DNA from: an uncultured Eubacteriales bacterium
Lineage (GTDB): Bacteria > Bacillota > Clostridia > Oscillospirales > Oscillospiraceae
Length of the DNA: 23,187 nt
Assembly: GCA_902475435.1 (NCBI GenBank)
Contig: CABRZL010000026.1
Coordinates: forward strand, 1 to 23,187
Direction of reading: 5' to 3'
The notes below the pieces were generated by a model. That model was not told the DNA's origin. It saw nothing but the letters and a program-made list of their open reading frames with translations, and did no database searches. Each line of letters opens with the position of its first letter. The stretch's first letter is position 1. A program made the position numbers and the translations under genes. Positions 15,327 to 21,855 of the stretch are shown here, piece after piece.

Positions 15327-15389
15327 ATGCTGCGTATTTCAATTCTCTGTCTGATCAGTGGCCATCGTGTACCCATCTTAGACCGTTAA
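15327..15389 (+). CDS. Possible 20-aa leader peptide of the pur operon
   Basis: ATG 15327 opens a 20-codon frame, MLRISILCLISGH...LDR, ending in TAA at 15387-15389. That is only 4 bases before an intrinsic terminator-like stem, ahead of purE. A GTG at 15318 is an alternative in-frame start. AAGGAAG (15308-15314) upstream could be the ribosome site, though its spacing is imperfect for either start. The start lies in one copy of TGGCCA (15322-15327), which can pair with a second copy at 15359-15364. A ribosome at the stop codon would cover the 5' arm of the terminator. Coding status is inferred from position only. Confidence 0.35.
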   Translation: MLRISILCLISGHRVPILDR

Positions 15390-15393
15390 CTGC

Positions 15394-15429
15394 CGCAGGA
15401 GTGCCTTGTCACACCTGCGCTTTCATTTT
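15394..15429 (+). terminator. Attenuator-like terminator in the pur leader
   Basis: CGCAGG (15394-15399) pairs with CCTGCG (15414-15419), with a smaller TG/CA pair inside. It is followed by CTTTCATTTT, and lies within the leader between promoter and purE. An alternative partner for CGCAG is CTGCG at 15330-15334, inside the leader ORF. The terminator shape is visible; conditional use is inferred. Confidence 0.45.
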
Positions 15430-15446
15430 GTCAGGAGGTTATGTCT

Positions 15447-15944
15447 TTGAAAAAGGTCGCAGTTATCATGGGCTCCGACAGTGATTTTCCCATAGTCAAG
15501 GGAGCTATCTCTCAGTTAAAAAAGTTTGGCGTTCCATTTGAGGCCCGGGTGCTTTCTGCCCATCGTACCCCCGCTGCCGCGGAGGAGTTTGCAAAAAATG
15601 CCGAAAAAAATGGATTTGGCGTTATCATTGCAGCTGCCGGCAAGGCAGCGCACTTGGGTGGTGTTTTGGCAGCACAAACTGTATTGCCTGTTATCGGGCT
15701 TCCTATTAAATCCTCGTTTTGCGACGGCCTGGACAGTCTTCTGTCTATAGTCCAAATGCCCTCCGGTATCCCCGTGGCAACCGTAGGAGTGGGAGCTGCA
15801 GACAATGCCGGTATTTTGGCTGTTCAGATGCTTGCGCTTTCCGATGAAACATTAGCGCAAAAACTGCAGGCTTATAAACGTTCTATGGCCGAAGCCGTAA
15901 TGGAGAAAAATGAAAATTTACAGATGGAGGTAGCGAAACTATGA
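15447..15944 (+). CDS. purE: PurE, AIR carboxylase/N5-CAIR mutase
   Basis: Catalyses the carboxylation step of purine synthesis (to CAIR). 165 residues. The family motifs are VAVIMGSDSDFPIVKGA (substrate phosphate loop), VLSAHRTPAAAEEF, and IAAAGKAAHLGGVLAAQTVLPVIGLP, then QMPSGIPVATV. I favour the TTG at 15447 as start: AGGAGG (15433-15438) is 8 nt before it and it gives the usual (M)KKVAVIMGSDSD N terminus. The ATG at 15441 is in frame but only 2 nt from that ribosome site. No purK lies in the window, so whether the enzyme uses CO2 directly or N5-CAIR is undecided. Ends in a 4-base overlap (ATGA) with purC. Confidence 0.95.
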   Translation: MKKVAVIMGSDSDFPIVKGAISQLKKFGVPFEARVLSAHRTPAAAEEFAKNAEKNGFGVIIAAAGKAAHLGGVLAAQTVLPVIGLPIKSSFCDGLDSLLSIVQMPSGIPVATVGVGAADNAGILAVQMLALSDETLAQKLQAYKRSMAEAVMEKNENLQMEVAKL

Positions 15945-16651
15945 AAAAAGCAGCGCAACTCTACGAAGGCAAGGCAAAAAAAGTCTATGCCACTGACGAT
16001 CCGAATCTATGTATTGTCTCCTATAAGGATGATGCCACCGCTTTTAATGGTCAGAAGAAAGGTACCATTCTCGGAAAAGGCGCTATCAACAATCGTTTAA
16101 CCAACTATTTTATGAAGCTCTTGGAGCGCAAGGGTATTCCCACTCATTTTGTGGAGGAGCTCAATGATACCGACACCGTTGTAAAAAAAGTGGAAATTAT
16201 ACCGCTGGAGGTCATCATACGCAACATTTCCGCCGGTAGCTTTGCCGCACGTTATGGCGTCAAGGAAGGAATTATCTTTGATCAGCCCACGCTGGAATTC
16301 TCCTACAAATGTGACGAGCTGAACGACCCGCTCATCAACGCCTATCATGCCATTGCGCTCAAATTGGCTACTCCGGAGGAAATTGAAACGATCAAAAAGA
16401 TGGCATTTGCCGTCAACGATGCTTTAAAGGAATTTTGGAACTCCGTAGGCGTAACCTTGGTCGACTTCAAACTGGAGTTTGGCCGGTTGCCCGACGGCAC
16501 TGTTATTCTAGCCGACGAAATTTCTCCCGATACGGCCCGACTCTGGGACTCCGAAACCGGCGAAAAACTGGACAAGGATCGCTTCCGTCGGGATCTGGGT
16601 GGAGTTGAGGACGCCTATCAGGAGGTCCTTCGTCGAGTACTGGGGAAATAG
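15941..16651 (+). CDS. purC: SAICAR synthetase PurC
   Basis: 236 residues. Joins aspartate to CAIR with ATP, the step after PurE. Motifs: LYEGKAKKVY (nucleotide loop), DDATAFNG, VKKVEIIPLEVIIRNISAGSFA, LVDFKLEFG and ILADEISPDTARLWD, all in order and at normal spacing. GGAGG lies ~11 nt before ATG 15941, which overlaps the purE stop (ATGA), so the two are translationally coupled. The gene runs almost directly into purF (1-base gap). Confidence 0.97.
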   Translation: MKKAAQLYEGKAKKVYATDDPNLCIVSYKDDATAFNGQKKGTILGKGAINNRLTNYFMKLLERKGIPTHFVEELNDTDTVVKKVEIIPLEVIIRNISAGSFAARYGVKEGIIFDQPTLEFSYKCDELNDPLINAYHAIALKLATPEEIETIKKMAFAVNDALKEFWNSVGVTLVDFKLEFGRLPDGTVILADEISPDTARLWDSETGEKLDKDRFRRDLGGVEDAYQEVLRRVLGK

Positions 16652-16652
16652 T

Positions 16653-18086
16653 ATGGAATGTTTACAAGAAAAAAACTGTCCCAAATTCCGGCAATATGGC
16701 GAGGAATGCGGTATATTTGGAATTGCACTGAAAAACGGAAGTACAATGTCCGCTGCCCACAGCGTATATACTGCACTATATACGCTCCAGCATCGCGGTC
16801 AGCATTCCGCCGGTATTGCTTCTGTAGAAAAAGGTCGGTTTCATCTCCATAAAGGTCCCGGCCTTGTACCGGACGTGTTTACCGATAAAAGTCTAAAAGA
16901 GCTTACAGGCCCGGCCGCCATTGGTCATGTGCGTTATTCCATTTCCGGTGACACCGCTACAGTCAATGCACAGCCAATCGTTATCACTCATGCTTCCGGT
17001 TCTATGGCTGTATGTTATAATGGTCGATTGGTAAATTCGACGGAGCTTCGTCGCGAGACTGAACTCCGGGGCGGCATTTTTCAAACCAGCAATTCCGCAG
17101 AAGTCATCGCCTATCTTCTTGTGCGGGAGCGCATGCGCACCAATACCATTGAAGATGCTGTGATCAACGCCATGCAATATATGGTTGGCGCTTACTCGGT
17201 AATTGTGCTGACGCAGGGAAAACTGGTAGCTTTTCGTGATCCAAATGGCTTCCGCCCTCTTTGTATTGGAGAGGTAAACGGCTCGATCCTGTTCGCATCG
17301 GAGTCCTGCGCTTTCCCGGTACTGGGCGGACATCTTATTCGAGAAGTTGAACCCGGCGAAGTGGTTGTAGCTGATTTGGGCTCTGGTACGTTTCGTTCTA
17401 TTTCCAGCGGTATTAAGGCCAGAAGCAGCCTTTGTATGTTTGAATTTATCTATTTTGCACGCTCCGACAGCGTCATTGACGGCACCGGCGTAGATTTGGT
17501 TCGATTAGAAGCCGGCCGTTGTCTGGCTCGGAAAAATACGGCAGAAGCCGATTGTGTGATTGGTGTACCGGACTCCGGAATTACCCCGGCAATGGGCTTT
17601 TCCAGAGAATCCGGGATCCCTCTGCAAACAGGATTTGTTAAAAATCGATATATTGGTCGCACTTTCATTCAGCCAATTGAGGCAGAGCGGGAAAAAGCCC
17701 TGAAAATTAAGCTTAACGCTTTGGCCTCCACCATCCGTGGAAAGCGCGTGATCGTAGTGGACGATTCCATTATCCGAGGAAACACCTGTCGGCGCACAGT
17801 CCAACTGGTTCGGGAGGCAGGCGCAAAAGAAATCCATTACCGCGTGGCATCTCCCCGTTTTGAATATCCCTGCTTCTTTGGCACGGATATTCCGGATAGT
17901 GAGCATTTGATTGCCTATGGTAGAACCAATGAAGAGATTCGACAGCTTTTAGGGGTGGATTCTTTGGACTACCTTTCCTTGGAAGATTTGTCCTCTATTT
18001 CACAAAATTTGACTCGTGGCGTGTGTAACGCTTGTTTTACTGGCCGGTATAATGTTCCGGTTCCAATTCAAAATCAGGAGAGATGA
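16653..18086 (+). CDS. purF: Amidophosphoribosyltransferase PurF (Fe-S type)
   Basis: Commits PRPP to purine synthesis by transferring glutamine nitrogen. 477 residues. The N-terminal 18 residues are a propeptide, since the nucleophile cysteine of the Ntn glutaminase is Cys19 in EECGIFGI. The glutaminase domain has LQHRGQHSAGIA, GHVRYSISG and VCYNGRLVN. The PRPP loop is VVDDSIIRGNT (Asp370-Thr378). Cys261, Cys407, Cys458 and Cys461 (VCNACFTGRY) match the four ligands of the Bacillus-type [4Fe-4S] cluster, which makes the enzyme oxygen-sensitive. ATG 16653 follows purC by one base with a weak GGGG-type ribosome site, so translation is probably coupled. End products (AMP/GMP) normally inhibit this enzyme. 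Confidence 0.96.
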   Translation: MECLQEKNCPKFRQYGEECGIFGIALKNGSTMSAAHSVYTALYTLQHRGQHSAGIASVEKGRFHLHKGPGLVPDVFTDKSLKELTGPAAIGHVRYSISGDTATVNAQPIVITHASGSMAVCYNGRLVNSTELRRETELRGGIFQTSNSAEVIAYLLVRERMRTNTIEDAVINAMQYMVGAYSVIVLTQGKLVAFRDPNGFRPLCIGEVNGSILFASESCAFPVLGGHLIREVEPGEVVVADLGSGTFRSISSGIKARSSLCMFEFIYFARSDSVIDGTGVDLVRLEAGRCLARKNTAEADCVIGVPDSGITPAMGFSRESGIPLQTGFVKNRYIGRTFIQPIEAEREKALKIKLNALASTIRGKRVIVVDDSIIRGNTCRRTVQLVREAGAKEIHYRVASPRFEYPCFFGTDIPDSEHLIAYGRTNEEIRQLLGVDSLDYLSLEDLSSISQNLTRGVCNACFTGRYNVPVPIQNQER

Positions 18087-18088
18087 CG

Positions 18089-19129
18089 ATGAGCATAAGC
18101 AGAAGTGACAGTTACGCCGCCGCCGGCGTAGACGTAACCGCTGGCTATGAGGCGGTTAATCGGATCAAGCCTTTGGTAGAGGGCACGAACATTCCCGGTG
18201 TAATCGGAAGTCTGGGGGGCTTTGGCGGTTTGTTTGCTCCCAATCTAACCGGCATGAAGGAGCCTATTCTGGTTTCTGGTACCGATGGCGTGGGAACCAA
18301 GTTAAAAATCGCTTTCCTGATGGACAAGCACAACACGGTTGGAATCGACTGCGTTGCAATGTGCGTGAACGACATTGTATGTTCCGGTGCTCATCCTCTG
18401 TTTTTCTTAGATTACGTGGCTTGTGGAAAAAATGTACCAACAAAAATTGAGCAAATCGTCAGCGGCATTGCCGATGGTTGTCGTCAAGCAGGTTGCGCAC
18501 TGATTGGCGGTGAAACGGCTGAAATGCCCGGCTTCTATCCAACGGATGAATATGATCTTGCCGGATTTGCTGTAGGAATCGTAGACAAGGAAAAAATTCT
18601 GGACGGACACGATATTGTTCCTGGCGACGTACTTATTGGCTTGGGCTCGAATGGCATTCATTCCAATGGCTACAGCCTGGTACGAAAGGTTCTGGACATT
18701 GAACATGCCGATCTGAAAACTGTGGTTCCTGAACTTCACTGCTCCCTGGGTGAAGAATTGCTCAAACCCACTCGTATCTATGTACGCCCGGTCAAAATGC
18801 TGCTGGAATCTGGTTTGAAGATCAAGGGCATCAGCCATATTACCGGCGGCGGTCTCTATGAAAACGTGCCGCGGATGTTGCCAGATGGAATTTGCGCTGA
18901 AATTCGTACATCTGCGATTCCCGTCCCCCCCATCTTCACGTTAATTCAGGAAAAGGGCAATATTCCGGAACGCGATATGTACAACACCTTTAACATGGGC
19001 ATTGGTTTGGTGATGAGCGTGGCCAAAGAAGATGCCGGCGCAGTCATGGAAACTATGGTTCGCTGCGGCGAACATCCCTATCTCATTGGCAAATGCGTCG
19101 CTGGTGAAAAGGGCGTAGAGTTATGGTAA
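18089..19129 (+). CDS. purM: AIR synthetase PurM
   Basis: 346 residues. ATP-dependent ring closure of FGAM to AIR. Motifs: YAAAGVDVTAGYEAV, SGTDGVGTKLKIA (ATP/phosphate loop), CVAMCVNDIVCSGA, IGGETAEMPGFY and HITGGGLYENVPRML, in the canonical order. Two ATGs compete: 18083 overlaps the purF stop but is only 2 nt from AGGAG (18076-18080), while 18089 is 8 nt away and gives the usual short N terminus, so I use 18089. Ends with a 7-base overlap with purN. Confidence 0.96.
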   Translation: MSISRSDSYAAAGVDVTAGYEAVNRIKPLVEGTNIPGVIGSLGGFGGLFAPNLTGMKEPILVSGTDGVGTKLKIAFLMDKHNTVGIDCVAMCVNDIVCSGAHPLFFLDYVACGKNVPTKIEQIVSGIADGCRQAGCALIGGETAEMPGFYPTDEYDLAGFAVGIVDKEKILDGHDIVPGDVLIGLGSNGIHSNGYSLVRKVLDIEHADLKTVVPELHCSLGEELLKPTRIYVRPVKMLLESGLKIKGISHITGGGLYENVPRMLPDGICAEIRTSAIPVPPIFTLIQEKGNIPERDMYNTFNMGIGLVMSVAKEDAGAVMETMVRCGEHPYLIGKCVAGEKGVELW

Positions 19130-19749
19130 AAATTGCGGTGTTGGTTTCCGGCAGCGGTACCAATTTGCAGGCGCTGATTGACGCTCAAGACCGCGGAGAT
19201 CTTGCCGGCGGAAGGATTACGGCTGTTATTGCCTCCAAACCTGGAATCTATGCTTTGGAGCGCGCCAAGTTGGCTGGAATCCCCAGTTATGTAGTAGCCC
19301 GAAAGGACTATACTTCCTCACAGGCTATGACCATAGCGTTGGTAGAGCAGCTCAAGTCTCTAGGCATTGAACTTGTGGTATTAGCCGGCTTTATGACCAT
19401 CATTACGGAGGAGATGGTTCATGCCTATCCCAACGCCATCTTAAACGTACATCCTTCCCTGATCCCCTCTTTCTGCGGACAGGGTTTCTATGGTTTGCAT
19501 GTTCACGAAAAAGCGTTGGAATACGGTGTAAAGATTTCTGGCGCTACCGTTCATTTTGTCTCCGAGGAATGTGATGCCGGTCCCATAGTGCTCCAGAAGG
19601 CCGTCTGCATCGAGGAAAATGATACACCTGAAACCCTTCAAAGGCGTATTATGGAGCAGGCAGAATGGGTGATCCTCCCGCAAGCTGTTTCCCTGTTTTG
19701 TCAGGGACGGCTCCGAGTTGAGGGCCGGAAGGTGCATATTCTTCCATAA
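19123..19749 (+). CDS. purN: GAR formyltransferase PurN (folate-dependent)
   Basis: 208 residues. Transfers formyl from 10-formyl-THF to GAR. Visible: VLVSGSGTNLQALID (phosphate loop), LAGFMTIITEEMV, LNVHPSLIPSF with catalytic Asn108 and His110, and GATVHFVSEECDAGPI with Asp151. These correspond to Asn106/His108/Asp144 of the Escherichia coli enzyme. ATG 19123 overlaps the purM stop. It is the last gene of the cluster: a strong terminator follows, and the purH and purD genes that often follow in clostridia are absent here, so they must be elsewhere. Confidence 0.96.
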   Translation: MVKIAVLVSGSGTNLQALIDAQDRGDLAGGRITAVIASKPGIYALERAKLAGIPSYVVARKDYTSSQAMTIALVEQLKSLGIELVVLAGFMTIITEEMVHAYPNAILNVHPSLIPSFCGQGFYGLHVHEKALEYGVKISGATVHFVSEECDAGPIVLQKAVCIEENDTPETLQRRIMEQAEWVILPQAVSLFCQGRLRVEGRKVHILP

Positions 19750-19757
19750 TAAAGATT

Positions 19758-19797
19758 AAAGCCATCGAGCGTTATGTTCTCTCGATGGCTTTATTAT
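19758..19797 (+). terminator. pur operon terminator
   Basis: AAAGCCATCGAG (19758-19769) pairs perfectly with CTCGATGGCTTT (19781-19792), 11-base loop, then ATTATTTT. Symmetric enough to act on both strands. Confidence 0.88.
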
Positions 19798-19960
19798 TTT
19801 CTCGACATTTGAATGTATCCTCCTTTGTATTTTTACATCTGATGCGATGACAGCCCACAAGCACCAACGCCCATGCTTGCTCATCGTAGGCTACCACGCC
19901 TCTCTTGCAAGCACTTGTTCCTAGAAATGCGTTTTCTCCAAAAATAGATGAATCCTATGT
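19759..19960 (-). other. Coding-like/structured intergenic element with a strong minus-strand SD
   Basis: Between purN and the next gene the minus strand has two long open stretches without convincing starts. One reads FGENAFLGTSACKRG, then DEQAWALVLVGCHRIRC, and on to the purN terminator. The other starts at ATG 19887 (MSKHGRWCLWAVIASD...), 43 codons. There is also a perfect AAAGGAGG (minus, 19826-19819) 9 nt before ATG 19809, which encodes only MSRK. CAAGCA/TGCTTG (19859-19864 with 19875-19880) forms a small hairpin. I cannot name it. It could be an interspersed non-coding repeat, a small RNA or a remnant. Confidence 0.3.
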
Positions 19961-19984
19961 TCTTCTGCTTCTTTTAATATCTCT

Positions 19985-20027
19985 CTAACATTTCGTCATC
20001 ATTTCAAAAACATAGTAGCCGTAAACT
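19985..20027 (+). promoter_or_regulatory. Candidate regulatory region of the small envelope cluster
   Basis: CTAACATTTCG (19985-19995) recurs exactly at 21042-21052 in front of the response-regulator gene. TAAACT (20022-20027) is a possible -10 with no good -35, as in activator-dependent promoters. Promoter status is weak; the shared 11-mer is direct. Confidence 0.35.
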
Positions 20028-20081
20028 ACAGACAACAAGTGAGCGATCACGAAAAATCAATATTTTTGGAGGGAATTCATC

Positions 20082-20450
20082 ATGAAGAAAAAGGATTTTG
20101 TAACCCTGATCATGAGCACGGTGGGAGGTATCTTGTTTGCACTTGGTATGTGCATGGCATTACTGCCGGAATGGGGTGCAATGATCCAAGGAATTGTGAT
20201 TGGAGTAATCGGGGCTGTTGTACTCCTGGCAATGGTATTTGTACGTCGAAAAATGGATGGGAAGCCTGCCATTGTATTGAATGGAAAGGCCATTGGTACG
20301 ACCCTTTTGGGCGTCGTCGGAGCAATTGTTTTTGGCGTCGGCATGTGTATGACAATGATTTGGAATATGATGATTTCTGGTATTATCGTTGGTATTGTTG
20401 GCATTGTTATGTTGTTATGTTTGATTCCCGTTATCAAGGGACTGAAATAA
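20082..20450 (+). CDS. Four-helix membrane protein with internal duplication
   Basis: 122 residues, about four membrane segments. Residues ~14-54 and ~79-118 are clearly related: each has a G-hydrophobic run followed by GMCM (22-25 and 87-90), then a second helix with GIVIGVIGAVVLL versus GIIVGIVGIVMLL, so the protein is a duplicated two-helix hairpin. The loop between halves is basic (VRRKMDGKPAIVLNGK). GGAGG sits ~10 nt before ATG 20082. It is first in a three-gene cluster with a 33-aa membrane peptide and a repeat protein, ahead of a two-component system. I recognise similar unnamed proteins in clostridia but know no function; an envelope role is a guess from context. Confidence 0.82.
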   Translation: MKKKDFVTLIMSTVGGILFALGMCMALLPEWGAMIQGIVIGVIGAVVLLAMVFVRRKMDGKPAIVLNGKAIGTTLLGVVGAIVFGVGMCMTMIWNMMISGIIVGIVGIVMLLCLIPVIKGLK

Positions 20451-20463
20451 GGAGGTACATTTT

Positions 20464-20565
20464 ATGAAGAAGTTTATCATCCCCGCAGCTGGTGTTACCG
20501 CTTTGGCCGGCATCACTGTATTTGTACTTGGTAAAATCTTTAGAAACAAGAGAATTTTTGATTAA
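20464..20565 (+). CDS. 33-aa single-span membrane peptide
   Basis: A very short gene: MKKFIIPAAGVTALAGIT, then VFVLGKIFRNKRIFD. AAGGAGG lies 8 nt before ATG 20464, and 13 bases separate it from the previous stop. One hydrophobic segment (about 4-24) is flanked by lysines at the start and a basic tail. An equally strong AAGGAGG follows for the next gene, so three consecutive genes share the same ribosome-site pattern. Function unknown. It resembles small stress or regulatory membrane peptides in design only. Confidence 0.72.
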   Translation: MKKFIIPAAGVTALAGITVFVLGKIFRNKRIFD

Positions 20566-20582
20566 ACAAGGAGGAACATTCT

Positions 20583-20900
20583 ATGGCAAAATCAAAATTG
20601 GTGAAGGCAAACGAAAAAATTGCGGAGGCCGTTATCGGCGGTTATAAAAAAATTGAAGACGGCGTCGTAGGCGGTTATAAAAAAATCGAAGATGGTGTTG
20701 TTGGTAGATTCACAAAAATGACCGATAAGTTTGTGGATCAGTTTCTGACCAGAGACGGCGAATCCGTGGAAGACGCAAAGAAACGGCTTGCAATGGAGCA
20801 GATGGAGCGCGAAGCCACTAACAGGGCCAAAGCAGAAAATCACGCTGCTGCCAATCACGCCAAAGTCGATCCCACTGAAAACATAGCCCAATACAAATAA
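20583..20900 (+). CDS. Small charged protein with 11-residue tandem repeats
   Basis: 105 residues, soluble, no signal. After MAKSKLVKANEKIAEA come three 11-residue units: VIGGYKKIEDG, VVGGYKKIEDG and a diverged VVGRFTKMTD. A predicted helix FVDQFLTRDGESVEDAKKRLAMEQMEREA follows, then an Ala/Asn/His-rich tail. The DNA repeats have a 33-bp period. An 11-residue period fits an amphipathic helix lying along a membrane surface, but that is inference. Related unnamed proteins occur in clostridia. AAGGAGG lies 8 nt before ATG 20583. Last gene of the cluster, with a terminator downstream. Confidence 0.82.
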   Translation: MAKSKLVKANEKIAEAVIGGYKKIEDGVVGGYKKIEDGVVGRFTKMTDKFVDQFLTRDGESVEDAKKRLAMEQMEREATNRAKAENHAAANHAKVDPTENIAQYK

Positions 20901-20976
20901 CGGTTTAGGGACTGATGACTTCAGTATGGAATTCATCAAAAATACAGAAAAGTAAACTTATTTTCTCATTGTGCTT

Positions 20977-21016
20977 AAAAAAAGGCGGCTAAAATCTAAA
21001 GCCGTCTTTTATTTTT
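20977..21016 (+). terminator. Terminator of the small envelope cluster
   Basis: AAAAGGCGGCT (20980-20990) pairs with AGCCGTCTTTT (21000-21010) with one G-T pair, followed by ATTTTTT. The 3' side is T-rich on both strands. Confidence 0.8.
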
Positions 21017-21041
21017 TAGAAAGGAACCTACAAATAAAGCG

Positions 21042-21062
21042 CTAACATTTCGGTGTTATACT
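21042..21062 (+). promoter_or_regulatory. Promoter-like repeat copy 1 before the response regulator
   Basis: CTAACA (21042-21047), 9 bp, TATACT (21057-21062), then AAA. There is no -35 hexamer at the usual distance. The same arrangement recurs exactly 90 bp downstream. It fits an activator-dependent site. Confidence 0.45.
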
Positions 21063-21120
21063 AAAATGCCTATGCCTTCAAAAACATTCTGATCAAGAAA
21101 ATTCTAAAAACAGCGAATTA

Positions 21121-21152
21121 TAAACAAAACTTTAACATCAGTATGCTATACT
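21121..21152 (+). promoter_or_regulatory. Response-regulator promoter with direct-repeat box (copy 2)
   Basis: TAAACA (21121-21126) and TTAACA (21132-21137) are 11 bp apart, the spacing of OmpR/PhoB-type half-sites. TATACT (21147-21152) follows with the same 9-bp gap as in copy 1. RNA would start ~21159, just ahead of GGGAGG and ATG 21181. Autoregulation is inferred. Confidence 0.5.
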
Positions 21153-21180
21153 AAACGGAAAATGTAGGGAGGCACCTGAA

Positions 21181-21855
21181 ATGTTCAAAATATTGGTAGT
21201 GGAAGATGATCATGAATTAAACCGTGCCGTCTGTTCCTATTTAAACCAAAACGGATATGAAGCGGTAGGCTGTCTGAACGCAGACGAGGCATATGACGCC
21301 ATGTACGGCGGCACTTTGTTTGATTTAATTATTTCTGATATCATGATGCCCGGCATCGATGGGTTTGAGTTTGCACAGACAATCCGGGAACAAAATCAGG
21401 ATATTCCAATTTTGTTTATGACCGCAAGGGACGACTTCGCCGCAAAGCAACGGGGCTTTCAGTCTGGAATTGACGATTATATGGTGAAACCCATCGATCT
21501 GGACGAGCTGCTTCTTCATATTGGTGCCCTGCTCCGCCGTGCTAAAATTGCAAGCAGTCGTAAGCTAGAGGTTGGATCGTTAAAACTGGATGCAGACGAG
21601 CGCACCGCATGCCTGAACGAGGAGGAGATTCCTCTGACTGTTCGGGAATTTAATCTGCTCTATAAGCTTCTCTCCTATCCCAAAAAGACTTTTACCCGCT
21701 CTCAGCTGATGGACGAATTTTGGGATGGAGACACCACATCCAGTTTACGTACTGTAGATGTCTATATGACAAAACTGCGGAACAAGTTCTCTGCCTGTAA
21801 AGATTTTGAAATTGTCACAGTACATGGACTGGGCTATAAGGCGGTGCTCAAATGA
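21181..21855 (+). CDS. OmpR/PhoB-family response regulator
   Basis: 224 residues, cytosolic DNA-binding regulator. The receiver domain (1-~118) has the acidic pocket VVEDDHE, phospho-acceptor Asp53 in ISDIMMPG, switch Thr81 in FMTARDD and Lys103 in VKPIDLDE. The C-terminal winged helix (~128-224) carries EIPLTVREFNLLYKLLSYPKKTFTRSQLMDEFW, the recognition helix region SSLRTVDVYMTKLRNKF and the wing VTVHGLGYKAVL. GGGAGG precedes ATG 21181. It overlaps the kinase gene by 4 bases (ATGA), so regulator and kinase are co-produced. Likely targets are its own promoter and perhaps the 20082-20900 cluster, from the shared CTAACAT motif. The signal is unknown. Confidence 0.95.
   Translation: MFKILVVEDDHELNRAVCSYLNQNGYEAVGCLNADEAYDAMYGGTLFDLIISDIMMPGIDGFEFAQTIREQNQDIPILFMTARDDFAAKQRGFQSGIDDYMVKPIDLDELLLHIGALLRRAKIASSRKLEVGSLKLDADERTACLNEEEIPLTVREFNLLYKLLSYPKKTFTRSQLMDEFWDGDTTSSLRTVDVYMTKLRNKFSACKDFEIVTVHGLGYKAVLK

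Noticed and set aside
15299..15446. Guanine/adenine, PRPP or other known purine riboswitch
   Set aside because: No purine-aptamer core or ykkC-type conserved boxes seen; the leader is better explained by an ORF plus a terminator.
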